Source of the DNA: Myxococcales bacterium
Lineage (GTDB): Bacteria > Myxococcota_A > Polyangia > Polyangiales > Polyangiaceae
DNA length: 43,043 nt
Reading direction: 5' to 3'
Assembly (NCBI GenBank): GCA_023248735.1
Contig: JAHFDY010000009.1
Span: forward strand, 1 to 43,043
The position numbers and the translations under genes are program-made. The notes beneath the pieces were generated by a model that searched no databases, was not told the origin of the DNA, and saw nothing but the letters and a program-made list of their open reading frames with translations. This document shows positions 1-6,779 of the stretch, piece after piece (position 1 is the first letter of the stretch; each line of letters begins with the position of its first letter).

Positions 1-464
1 GGACTCGTGTGCGGTGTTAAGATCTCGACGTCGAGGGATGGAAGTGTGACGAGCGCAATCTCGGAGACGTTCGTGTATCGCTTCTCAGCCTGAAATACGA
101 CGCGATTGCCCGAAACGCGTGGCGCATCATCTCTCGTTGGAGCGGCGAGTCTGCGTGCGCAGCCTTCGTCGATCACGCCATCGCAGTTATCGTCGCGACC
201 GTTGCACTCTTCGATCGGAACATCGCCGCAGCGTCCACAAGCGTTTGCGCCGGGATCCTCGCATCGAAGAAGGCCCGTCACAGCGCATCGGTAAAATCCA
301 CACGTGCCGCATGCATCGTTGGGCGAAGCGGGCAAGGCCGACATTCCACCGCACGCGTTCGCCCTGAGGGCAACGCTCACTTCGGGCACAACGATGTCGA
401 CCGGCGATCGCGAGCAGGACGTGAGTACGACCCAACATAGAACTATGGGAGTAAGCCGATTCAC
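1..464 (-). CDS. MopE-motif lipoprotein, 3' end outside the window
   Basis: The C-terminal part is cut off by the window edge; 154 codons are visible. It starts with GTG at 464-462, and the GTGA overlaps the TGA stop of the upstream propeller gene by 4 bases, so the two are translationally coupled. The N-terminus is a lipoprotein signal with lipobox LTSC. It is followed by Cys pairs (CGGM, CGTCGFYRC, CGRCG) and a canonical MopE-type metal-binding motif ECNGRDDNCDGVIDEGC (roughly residues 96-112). The motif belongs to a family first described for copper binding in MopE; its ligand here is unknown. The sequence then enters a repeat region (APRVSGNRVVFQ) that looks like the start of a PD40/TolB-type beta propeller, like its neighbour. 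It is probably an envelope protein and a paralogue of the adjacent gene. No start lies nearer to a good Shine-Dalgarno, but the stop-start overlap supports this start. Confidence 0.75.
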   Translation of the reverse strand, partial: MNRLTPIVLCWVVLTSCSRSPVDIVVPEVSVALRANACGGMSALPASPNDACGTCGFYRCAVTGLLRCEDPGANACGRCGDVPIEECNGRDDNCDGVIDEGCARRLAAPTRDDAPRVSGNRVVFQAEKRYTNVSEIALVTLPSLDVEILTPHTS

Positions 465-1675
465 AAGTCGATCCCCTCGGGGTGCAGATCGCCGCTATCG
501 ACATCGGTGAGATCCATCATGTAGAGATCCCACGCTTCGTTGCGATCGTCCTGCCACACCAGCAGGTTGCCATCGAGCTTCGCGCCTGTGGATTTCCGAG
601 GGTAGTTGGTGAGTTGTACGCGCTCACCAGTTTGTAACTTAACGAGATACAAATCGGAAACGCCTTGCGCGTCATATTCGAGGATGGCCCGATTGCCCGA
701 GAGCGCGAGTGCGTTGAAACACTCGCGTGATTCTGGTGCGAGCGCAGTGCGGGCGCCGCTCTGCAAGTCGATGATGACCGGTGTGCATGGGCCGACGTCC
801 ACCACGTCAAGTCCCTCCCCGACCCACTGTTTCCGAGCTTCGGTAATGACGATGCGATTTTGATCGAGTGCGGCGATATCACTGTAGGCGATGTCACCGA
901 CGTGATGGGTCACCTGCGTAGTCGCGGGTGGGCGCGTGCTTGCCGACAGGTCCGCACGATAGACATCAAAGTCGGCGAGGCGATCGCTGGGTTGATAAAC
1001 GTTGTGCTGAAAAATGTTCCACACAAGCGTGTCGCCGCGCAGGAGCGGACGGAACTGCGACCAGGTGTAGTTGCTAACCGCAACAAAGCGCTCACGTGTC
1101 TTGAGATCGAAGACGACGACGTCGTATCGCTGCATGGCCGTCTTGCGACCCCAAGCGACGCGATCGCCGTCTAACTTTGGCGGCTGCCACCTTGTTGGAT
1201 CGTCGGCCTCGTCAATCACCGTCTCCTGCCCGGTGCTGAGTTCACGAACGATGGTCTGCGCATCACGCACGAACGCGATGCGATCGCCCGAAAGCGATGG
1301 GTAGGTACCCTTGCTAACGAAGTGTTCAATCCCGTTGGGCAAATCGCGAACCCAAATCTCGTCCGGCGACTGTTCAGGATACGTGGAGCGCACCCAAGCA
1401 ACCCGAGAGCCCGATAGCGACGGCTGTGTGTCGTTTTTTGGATCGCTTGTGATGCGGATGGGGCAACCCTCATCGATGCGTCCGTCGAGGTCATCGTCTT
1501 TGCCGTTGCACTGCTCCCGTGAACCCATTGGCGGTTCACTATCGCCGCCATCGGCAGCTGGAGGACTGGCGCGATCGTAAGCGGGCATCACGCCCCCGCA
1601 TGCGCCCGAGGCAATCTGCAGCGCCAAAAAAAGAAAACTCACTCCAACTGGAAACGGTTGCGGTCGTACGCTCAT
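461..1675 (-). CDS. Secreted lipoprotein with MopE motif and TolB/PD40-like beta propeller
   Basis: 404 residues from the ATG at 1675-1673. A GGAG lies about 9 bases upstream, and the N-terminus from there reads as a signal peptide ending near ASGAC, which is a weak lipobox. An Asp/Gly-rich linker leads to a MopE-type motif (QCNGKDDDLDGRIDEGC). The rest of the protein is a run of repeats of the form SGSRVAWV, SGDRIAFVRD, DGDRVAWGR, SGNRAILEYD and DGNLLVWQDDR. These are blades of a PD40/TolB-type propeller of the kind found in periplasmic surface proteins. The role is unknown; binding of protein or polymer ligands is a guess. It is coupled by a GTGA overlap to the paralogue at 1-464. A longer reading frame extends to 1783 but has no leader-like sequence. 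Confidence 0.8.
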   Translation of the reverse strand: MSVRPQPFPVGVSFLFLALQIASGACGGVMPAYDRASPPAADGGDSEPPMGSREQCNGKDDDLDGRIDEGCPIRITSDPKNDTQPSLSGSRVAWVRSTYPEQSPDEIWVRDLPNGIEHFVSKGTYPSLSGDRIAFVRDAQTIVRELSTGQETVIDEADDPTRWQPPKLDGDRVAWGRKTAMQRYDVVVFDLKTRERFVAVSNYTWSQFRPLLRGDTLVWNIFQHNVYQPSDRLADFDVYRADLSASTRPPATTQVTHHVGDIAYSDIAALDQNRIVITEARKQWVGEGLDVVDVGPCTPVIIDLQSGARTALAPESRECFNALALSGNRAILEYDAQGVSDLYLVKLQTGERVQLTNYPRKSTGAKLDGNLLVWQDDRNEAWDLYMMDLTDVDSGDLHPEGIDL

Positions 1676-1881
1676 CACGGTCGGCTCCAGGTTGATCGGT
1701 CCTATTGCGTATGTGCGCGATGTGGGGAAGCCATTTCGGTCGTTGCTACGAAATGAACACTGGACCTCCGAGCGACCACCCACGGCGAGTGATGCCGATC
1801 ACGCCGCGCGACTCGTCTCAATCAGGGCCCCAGTCAAGCGGGCACACGCTTGCGAACAAGCCAAGGGTAGTGGAGATTTCG

Positions 1882-2435
1882 ATGTCGAAACCAAAACGCT
1901 ACGTGCTTCGAAGCGCTGCATTAACCACCGTCATGATCACAGGCTGCAACGAGCCGACGATTCATGCTGCGTCGGTGAGGCGTACAGCGTCGCAATGCTC
2001 GCCGGCTGCATGAAGCGGGCGTCCCATCCGCTCACGAAAGCCGTGCTTGAACAAATTGTTCGCGACGAAGCGCCACACGGTCGCTTTGGCTTTCTCTACC
2101 TCGATTGGGTGGCCGATCGGCTAACCGATCGCGATCGCACGTTGCTCGCGGCAAGCGCGCTTGATTCGATCGCGACCTACGCTCCGCTTTGGCAAAGACT
2201 GCGCAGCAAGATCCACGATGGTCATACGAGCGAAGGTTTCGAGCTTGCGCACATTCACGAGCTCGGATGGATGGAGTCCGACGCCTACGCGCGAACGGCC
2301 GTGCAGGCCGTCGAGAACGACGTTCTCATCCCTCTTGCGGAGCGCGGCATCATGATCGATCGCGAGCGACTCGCTCCCCTCCTCGAAACTGCTTACGAGC
2401 CCGCATTGATCGTGCCCAAGTCCCAGCTCGAATGA
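1882..2435 (+). pseudogene. Remnant of a ferritin-like domain lipoprotein gene (deleted and frameshifted)
   Basis: The ATG at 1882 has a good ribosome site (GGAG at 1872-1875) and opens a clear lipoprotein signal, MSKPKRYVLRSAALTTVM then ITGC. That frame ends about 45 codons later at 2011-2013. From about 1970 a different frame carries CCVGEAYSVAMLAGCMKRA and DEAPHGRFGFLYLDWVADRL, ending at 2435. In ferritin-like domain proteins of this group, a GCVGE helix and a DEAxH helix form the second half of a four-helix bundle. The first half, with its EHxS and DEIxHA metal ligands, would be expected between the signal and GCVGE and is absent. The best reading is an internal deletion plus frameshift near 1955-1980. 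A conceptual frame open back to 1692 has no sensible start. The family call rests on motifs only. Confidence 0.6.
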
Positions 2436-2479
2436 CAAGGCTCTCGTCGAGCCAAAATGAGTAGTAAACAAGCTTGACG

Positions 2480-3412
2480 TTACTGATACACGCGTACGTA
2501 ATCAACCTGCATGGTCTGCGGGAACGTCGTTGTCGAATCGGGGGCACCCGGCCACGTACCTCCGACGGCGACATTCAGAAGCATGTAGAACGCGTGATCG
2601 AAAGCCCACGCTGATCCACTCGGCAATTCGCTCGGCGTTCGCGTTGCGTAGAGATTGCCGTCGACGTAAAAGCGAATCGCGCTGGCTTCCCATTCGACCG
2701 CGAAGACGTGAAAGTCGTCGGCAAATTTTCCGCTGCTCAGCGAGTAGTACGAGCCGATGCCCGACGAACCCGAGTACCCGGAGCCGTGAATCGTGCCGTG
2801 GACGGTCGCTGGTTCTTTGCCAATGTTCTCCATGACGTCGATTTCGCCGCAAGCGGGCCATGAGGCCGAGCCAATGTTGTCGCCGAGCATCCAGAAGGCA
2901 GGCCACAGTCCTTGACCGTATGGAATTTTGATGCGCGCTTCGAAGCGACCGTAAGTCGCCGAGAACTTTGATTTCGTGACAAGCCGTGCGGACGTGTAAT
3001 CGCGACTGATTCCATCGGTGCCGGTGGCAGTTTCTTTGTTTACTTTGATGATCAAATTGCCATCCTGCTGGTACGCGTTCTTGGTGCTCGTTGTGTAGGT
3101 CTCGAGCTCCTCATTTCCCCAGCCGCCACCGCCAGTGTCGTAACCCCACTTAGTCCCATCGGGCGCGGAGCCGTTCGCGCCGTTGAATTCGTCGCTCCAA
3201 ACGATCGTCAGTTCGCTTGACGAATCTGATTTCGTTACGTCACTCGATTGATCGCGGCGCGCATCGCGCGGACCACCATCGAGCGCTGGGCGATACTCAC
3301 TTCCGATCTCGGAAGTTTCGGCGCCTCCGCTCTTCCCGCTCGCACAGGCGAGTGGTGCGCTGAGAAGAACTGCAGTGAGAGCGCGCCGCGTCGCCGTTTT
3401 CGATTTTGCCAT
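2480..3412 (-). CDS. Secreted GH16 beta-glucanase (laminarinase-like)
   Basis: 310 residues. Glycoside hydrolase family 16 enzymes cleave beta-1,3 or beta-1,3/1,4 glucans with retention. The active-site signature GEIDVMENIG is at about residues 189-198: E190 is the expected nucleophile, D192 the helper and E195 the acid/base. The start of the domain (VWSDEFNG, near 71), the WGNEELETY segment (98-106), GRFEARIKIP and GLWPAFWMLG are all typical, and the sequence ends with the usual YVRVYQ strand. The N-terminus is a signal peptide with a possible lipobox (PLAC), followed by a 45-residue low-complexity linker rich in Asp, Ser and Arg, so the enzyme is probably exported and perhaps lipid-anchored. 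It stands alone, convergent with the ferritin remnant. Likely role: digestion of fungal, algal or plant glucans. The ribosome site is weak. Confidence 0.92.
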   Translation of the reverse strand: MAKSKTATRRALTAVLLSAPLACASGKSGGAETSEIGSEYRPALDGGPRDARRDQSSDVTKSDSSSELTIVWSDEFNGANGSAPDGTKWGYDTGGGGWGNEELETYTTSTKNAYQQDGNLIIKVNKETATGTDGISRDYTSARLVTKSKFSATYGRFEARIKIPYGQGLWPAFWMLGDNIGSASWPACGEIDVMENIGKEPATVHGTIHGSGYSGSSGIGSYYSLSSGKFADDFHVFAVEWEASAIRFYVDGNLYATRTPSELPSGSAWAFDHAFYMLLNVAVGGTWPGAPDSTTTFPQTMQVDYVRVYQ

Positions 3413-3437
3413 CGCTCAAGTGACAGGCGCGGCTGGT

Positions 3438-3799
3438 GTGCCGTCAACGTACTTGCGCATCTCATTTTGGCGCGCGACGCTGCCGGGACGCCTGCATGAA
3501 CAGCATTGGGAGCTGGACAAATCCAAGTCCCGCGACCCAACGCTCACCGCGTACTTCGATTCGTTCGCAAACGAAGACATCACGAAGGACTTTCGCATGC
3601 TCTTACGGCAAATTCCTCCTGGTTGGGAGCTCTACACGGTGTGGGCATCACCGACGCGCGATGCGAAGGGGCTCTTCCAAATTGGAACGCTCACGAGCAA
3701 GAGCTACATCACCTCGACCCTCGCGCGGCGACGAGCAAATTTTCTTCCGTCACCCGCGCTGAAAGCCACGGCCTCGAAAACTTGGCAAGACGCGGCTAG
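3438..3799 (+). pseudogene. Orphan C-terminal fragment of an unrecognised protein
   Basis: The frame from about 3438 translates with native-looking composition (TYLRISFWRATLPG, YFDSFANEDITKDFRMLL, GWELYTVWASPTRDAKGLF, IGTLTSKSYITSTL). It has no convincing start or signal, because the region upstream is the antisense of the GH16 leader. After about 3722 the reading quality drops in this frame and appears to continue in the others (GDEQIFFRHPR in one, ESHGLENLARRG ending at 3799 in another), which suggests one or more frameshifts. The unshifted frame would run to 3851 and overlap the convergent cytochrome gene by 56 bases. I read it as the 3' end of a larger gene whose front was replaced. A GTG at 3438 could also start a real small protein. 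The family is not recognised. Confidence 0.4.
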
Positions 3800-4302
3800 T
3801 TGTCGCCCGCGCCCTGGGCGACCCACCTTCGGATTGTGTCGCGCGACTTGACGTCGAGCAGCGGTGAGCGTTCAGGCATCGACACGCCGCAGTCTTCGCC
3901 CGCACACTCTTTCTTGAACGTGCAGGCATCGCCGTCGATTTTGTGCAGAAGGAAACTCTTGCTTGGATCGCTTGCAGCTACCAATGCCATTGTCGGTAGC
4001 GCCTTCGACATGACACCGACGATGCCGGGCCGAACCTTGGCGGGGTCGCCGGTGCCCGGGTTCAATCCGAGAAAGACGCGCGCCGAAGCAGGCGAGCCGT
4101 GGCACGAGCTGAAGCCGCAGGTCTGATCAAAAAGAGGCATGACGTCGTTCCGAAACGAAACTTGCGGAGTCGTCAGGTCGGTCGTCGTAGGCACAACATA
4201 CGCCTCGCACTTCGCTGCATCAGCGCCGCCGTCCGCAACCTGCGCGGTCGCGCATGAAAAGAGAGTCAAGACGGCGACGGCGAGGCGCGCGTTCGGCTGC
4301 AT
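3796..4302 (-). CDS. Cytochrome c-like lipoprotein with CX4CH haem motif
   Basis: 168 residues. The signal peptide ends in lipobox LFSC (residues 14-17), and a short Asp/Gly/Ala linker (VADGGADAAK) follows. The segment VSFRNDVMPLFDQTCGFSSCHG matches the opening of the cytochrome c-like domains common in myxobacterial and planctomycete lipoproteins. The haem-binding pair is C62-GFSS-C67-H68, so the spacing is CX4CH, not CX2CH. Four later Cys (CTFKKECAGEDC) may form disulfides. The C-terminal DTIRRWVAQGA resembles the last helix of such domains, as in small c-type cytochromes ending in IxxWIxxGA. It is divergent from the copper monooxygenase gene across 124 bp, which suggests a shared promoter region and perhaps electron transfer between the two products. 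Confidence 0.8.
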   Translation of the reverse strand: MQPNARLAVAVLTLFSCATAQVADGGADAAKCEAYVVPTTTDLTTPQVSFRNDVMPLFDQTCGFSSCHGSPASARVFLGLNPGTGDPAKVRPGIVGVMSKALPTMALVAASDPSKSFLLHKIDGDACTFKKECAGEDCGVSMPERSPLLDVKSRDTIRRWVAQGAGDN

Positions 4303-4426
4303 GCATGCGAGGCTACCGTGCTCGGTTCGAGAACGGCAACGGATCGCTCGAAGTCCCGACTCGCCCTCGCGCCAAAGGCCGCAGAAAGTCTTGCGACGCC
4401 AAGTAGGTCATCGTATTGCCCGTAGG

Positions 4427-5623
4427 ATGACGTCTCATAAAACGTGGTCTTTCGCGGGCCTATCGTGCATCACCGCGATCTCCTGCACGAGTGCGGCTCC
4501 AGCGCCTGTCGACGCGTCGAGCAACGACTTCGTGATGTCGAGCGAAACGTTCACGATCGAGCCCAGCAAGGAAAAGTACATCTGCTACTCGAAGACGCTC
4601 ACCGAAGATGTACTCATTGATCACTACGAAACGAAGGCCCGCGCTGGCGTGCACCATGTCTTCTTCTCAAAGACCGACACGCCCGAGCCCGAGGGCGTTT
4701 CCGAGTGCAACGCGCTCTATCGCAAGACGTGGCAACCCTTGTTCCTCGTCGGCAAAGGCGACGCGCACCTGACCGTGCCCGACGGCTCAGCACAAGAACT
4801 GAAGAAGGGAATGCAGCTGGTGCTTCAGCTGCATCTACTCAACGCAACGAAGGATCCCATCCAGGACAAGGTGTCGATCGTGATGCGACGTTCGACCGCG
4901 ACGAAGTACGCGCCGGTCGGAATCTACGCGTTTGGCAGCATGGATTTCGAGATTGGGCCGTTGCAGGCAGGCTCGGTTGTTAACGACTGCGTGGTGCCAA
5001 AAGACGTCGACATCTACGCGCAGTTTGCGCACATGCACCTGCTCGGCACATCGCTCAAGTTCGAAACGGGCACGAGCGCTTCTGATCTCACAACGCAGTT
5101 CGAGGTGAACCCCTACAACTTCGACAACCAAGCGATCGTTGAGAAGCGCTTCAAGCTCGCCAAGGGCACGTTTACGCGCACGACGTGCAACTACCAAAAT
5201 ACGACGAAGGCGGCGGTTGAGTTCGGTGAGAGCTCGCTTTCCGAAATGTGCTTCATGGTTGGCTTCGCGACCGGCGTCACGCTTGGAGCGGATGGTTGCG
5301 TCAAGGTTGCAAAGACTGAAGCCGGCGATTACCCGCCCGATCCCGCCGCCGGCAAATGCGGAGAGCAGGTACCCACCACGACGGGTATCGGCGAGAAGTG
5401 CACGAAGGGTGGCAATGAGTGCAAAAGCGGTCTCTCGTGCACCTTGGATCAGTCGCAAACGCCAGAGGGATCGCCCGGGTTTTGTTTCAAGATCGGCTGT
5501 TCAACGAGCGCCGAATGCGGCGGGGGATTCAACACGTGCTGTGCACCAAAGGAGGCGGGCGGGTTGATCAATGTCTGCATGCCCGAAGCATGTCGCGCAG
5601 CGACGTGTGCTCCGAAGAAGTGA
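4427..5623 (+). CDS. Copper type II (PHM/DBH-like) monooxygenase lipoprotein
   Basis: 398 residues from the ATG at 4427; an upstream open frame has no leader character. The signal peptide ends in lipobox AISC (17-20). In peptidylglycine and dopamine monooxygenases, CuH is held by three His and CuM by two His and a Met. All appear here in order: H76-H77 (GVHHVFFSK), H136 (LQLHLLN), H202 and H204 (FAHMHLLG), and M274 (LSEMCFM). The catalytic domain therefore looks complete at about 40-285. The C-terminal 90 residues are Cys-rich (CTKGGNECKSGLSC, CSTSAECGGGFNTCC), a disulfide module often added to myxobacterial secreted proteins. The substrate is unknown. The ribosome site is weak. The divergent cytochrome lipoprotein could donate electrons. 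Confidence 0.85.
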   Translation: MTSHKTWSFAGLSCITAISCTSAAPAPVDASSNDFVMSSETFTIEPSKEKYICYSKTLTEDVLIDHYETKARAGVHHVFFSKTDTPEPEGVSECNALYRKTWQPLFLVGKGDAHLTVPDGSAQELKKGMQLVLQLHLLNATKDPIQDKVSIVMRRSTATKYAPVGIYAFGSMDFEIGPLQAGSVVNDCVVPKDVDIYAQFAHMHLLGTSLKFETGTSASDLTTQFEVNPYNFDNQAIVEKRFKLAKGTFTRTTCNYQNTTKAAVEFGESSLSEMCFMVGFATGVTLGADGCVKVAKTEAGDYPPDPAAGKCGEQVPTTTGIGEKCTKGGNECKSGLSCTLDQSQTPEGSPGFCFKIGCSTSAECGGGFNTCCAPKEAGGLINVCMPEACRAATCAPKK

Positions 5624-5659
5624 CGCTTCCCAACGTTGCTGCCCCGAGGCATGGTTTGC

Positions 5660-6142
5660 CTACGACTCGTCGTCGAGCAAGCCGGCAAGAACCGTTTTGA
5701 ATCGGTCGAGCTCCTTCTCGGACACGCCCATCTTGTGAAGCGAACGATCGAGGCGCGTACCAGTCTTGCGCATCACCGTGCGTGCCTTCTCGATATCGCG
5801 GCGACCCTGCGGCGTGAGCGCCCAGTTCGTTTTTCGTCGATCGGTCTTGTCGGGTGTGCTGAACACGAGTCCATCTTTCGCGAGCCGTTCGAGCAACTCT
5901 CCCATGCTTGGGGGCTTCTGGCGCAGCGCCTTGCAGAGCTCAGCCTGCGTCGTGGGGGCCACGAGCAAAATTGAAAGGACACCGATGCGACCGAACGAGA
6001 GGTGCGAGAGTCCCGATGACGCGAGTGCTGCCTTGCCCCGTTCGGAAAGTCGGGTGCCGACGGTCACAACGAGGCCGCCAAACGAAGCTTGGATGTTGAA
6101 GGTCTTTGCCATTCGGGGTTCGCCGTTGGGCTTACTTCGCAT
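5660..6142 (-). CDS. MarR-family transcriptional regulator
   Basis: 160 residues, or 150 if it starts at the second Met (6112). The winged helix-turn-helix is clear: FGRIGVLSILLVAPTTQAELCKALRQ, then SMGELLERLAKDGLV as the recognition helix, then the wing with the characteristic DKTDRRKTNWALTPQGR. The N- and C-terminal helices would form the dimer interface. The start ATG at 6142 lies inside the end of the upstream isomerase gene (11-base overlap), so the two form an operon. A palindrome just upstream of that operon (6725-6740) is a candidate autoregulatory operator, and a fuller version occurs at 22584-22616. MarR proteins usually release DNA on binding small phenolics or on oxidation; the inducer here is unknown. 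Confidence 0.9.
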   Translation of the reverse strand: MRSKPNGEPRMAKTFNIQASFGGLVVTVGTRLSERGKAALASSGLSHLSFGRIGVLSILLVAPTTQAELCKALRQKPPSMGELLERLAKDGLVFSTPDKTDRRKTNWALTPQGRRDIEKARTVMRKTGTRLDRSLHKMGVSEKELDRFKTVLAGLLDDES

Positions 6143-6719
6143 CGTCTAGCGCGCGCAAGAGATATGGAAAGTGGCTGTATCCCCAAAAGGGCTCGTCCCC
6201 ATAGAGGACGAACGGAACGCCAAACACGCCGTGCTTTCCGGCGCACTCCGCGTTGTCGATGAGCTCCTTCTTAACTTCGGGAGATTGCATCGCCACAAGC
6301 AGAAGGTCGCCGTCTCCGCCGACGGACCGGATCGTATCGGCGAGCAGGGAATCGTCGGGCGTTCGTCCTTGGCCCTGCGTCCGGCGGTAGAGCTCAGTAT
6401 GGAACGCCGCGAAGTGCCCCTGATGCTTCGCTGCGATGCCGGCGCGCAAGACAGGTATCGGACGAAAGAGCGTCCCAACGTATGGAACGCCGAGTTCCTT
6501 TGCGTAGCGCTTCGTTTCAAATGCGCTGTAGTTCATACGGCGCGGATCTGTAGCGTTTAGTGGCGTGTGGTTATTGTCGGGATGCAGTCCGCCGAGGAAC
6601 ACGGGTGTCCACTCGATCGCGAGATCGTAGCGCCGCCCGACGTCGTTCTTCAGGATGTACTCGTTTAGAAAGTAGGGAAATGGGCTGACGTAGTCGAAGT
6701 AGATTTGGATTTTTCGCAT
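6132..6719 (-). CDS. DsbA-family 2-hydroxychromene-2-carboxylate isomerase-like protein
   Basis: 195 residues from the ATG at 6719 (MRKIQIYFDYVSPFPYF). A frame extending to 6752 has no better start. Members of this kappa-GST-like branch of the thioredoxin fold have an FDYxSPxxY N-terminal strand-turn with a Ser in place of the DsbA CxxC, as seen here. The C-terminal GVFGVPFVLYGDEPFWG motif (about 166-182) holds the cis-Pro and is diagnostic. Characterised relatives isomerise hydroxychromene carboxylates in naphthalene breakdown using glutathione; the substrate here is unknown. It is cytoplasmic, with no signal. The gene comes first in an operon with the MarR gene, and a palindrome sits 5 bases before its start codon, so regulation by that MarR protein is likely. 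Confidence 0.88.
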   Translation of the reverse strand: MRKIQIYFDYVSPFPYFLNEYILKNDVGRRYDLAIEWTPVFLGGLHPDNNHTPLNATDPRRMNYSAFETKRYAKELGVPYVGTLFRPIPVLRAGIAAKHQGHFAAFHTELYRRTQGQGRTPDDSLLADTIRSVGGDGDLLLVAMQSPEVKKELIDNAECAGKHGVFGVPFVLYGDEPFWGYSHFPYLLRALDDAK

Positions 6720-6724
6720 GATGG

Positions 6725-6740
6725 TTAGGTCCCTAAGGTA
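6725..6740. promoter_or_regulatory. Operator-like palindrome before the isomerase/MarR operon
   Basis: TTAGG-TC-CCTAA (6725-6736) is a perfect inverted repeat, continued by GGTA. It ends 5 bases before the isomerase start codon at 6719, so a bound protein would block ribosome access or early transcription. Read toward the gene, it matches 12 of 15 positions of the arm next to the start of the membrane-protein gene at 22581. The MarR protein encoded in the same operon is the obvious candidate ligand. This is inference. Confidence 0.55.
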
Positions 6741-6779
6741 TCGCGTTCGCATGCGTCATGCCAGGCCAATCAGTCACGA

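Noticed and set aside
187..504. 105-residue frame on the minus strand
   Set aside because: It overlaps the in-frame GTG lipoprotein at 1-464 and has Cys and Arg spread typical of a shadow frame; the other frame has lipobox and MopE motif.
1692..1881. Long open frame before the ferritin-like remnant
   Set aside because: No leader or ribosome site, and an Arg/Pro-rich composition. The real start lies at 1882 in another frame.
2439..2453. GGCTC-TCGTC-GAGCC hairpin with AAAA after it
   Set aside because: A 5-bp stem and only four A residues; too weak to call a terminator.
4139..4426. N-terminal extension of the copper monooxygenase
   Set aside because: It runs antisense to the cytochrome leader and has no signal; MTSHKTW at 4427 opens a clear lipoprotein signal.
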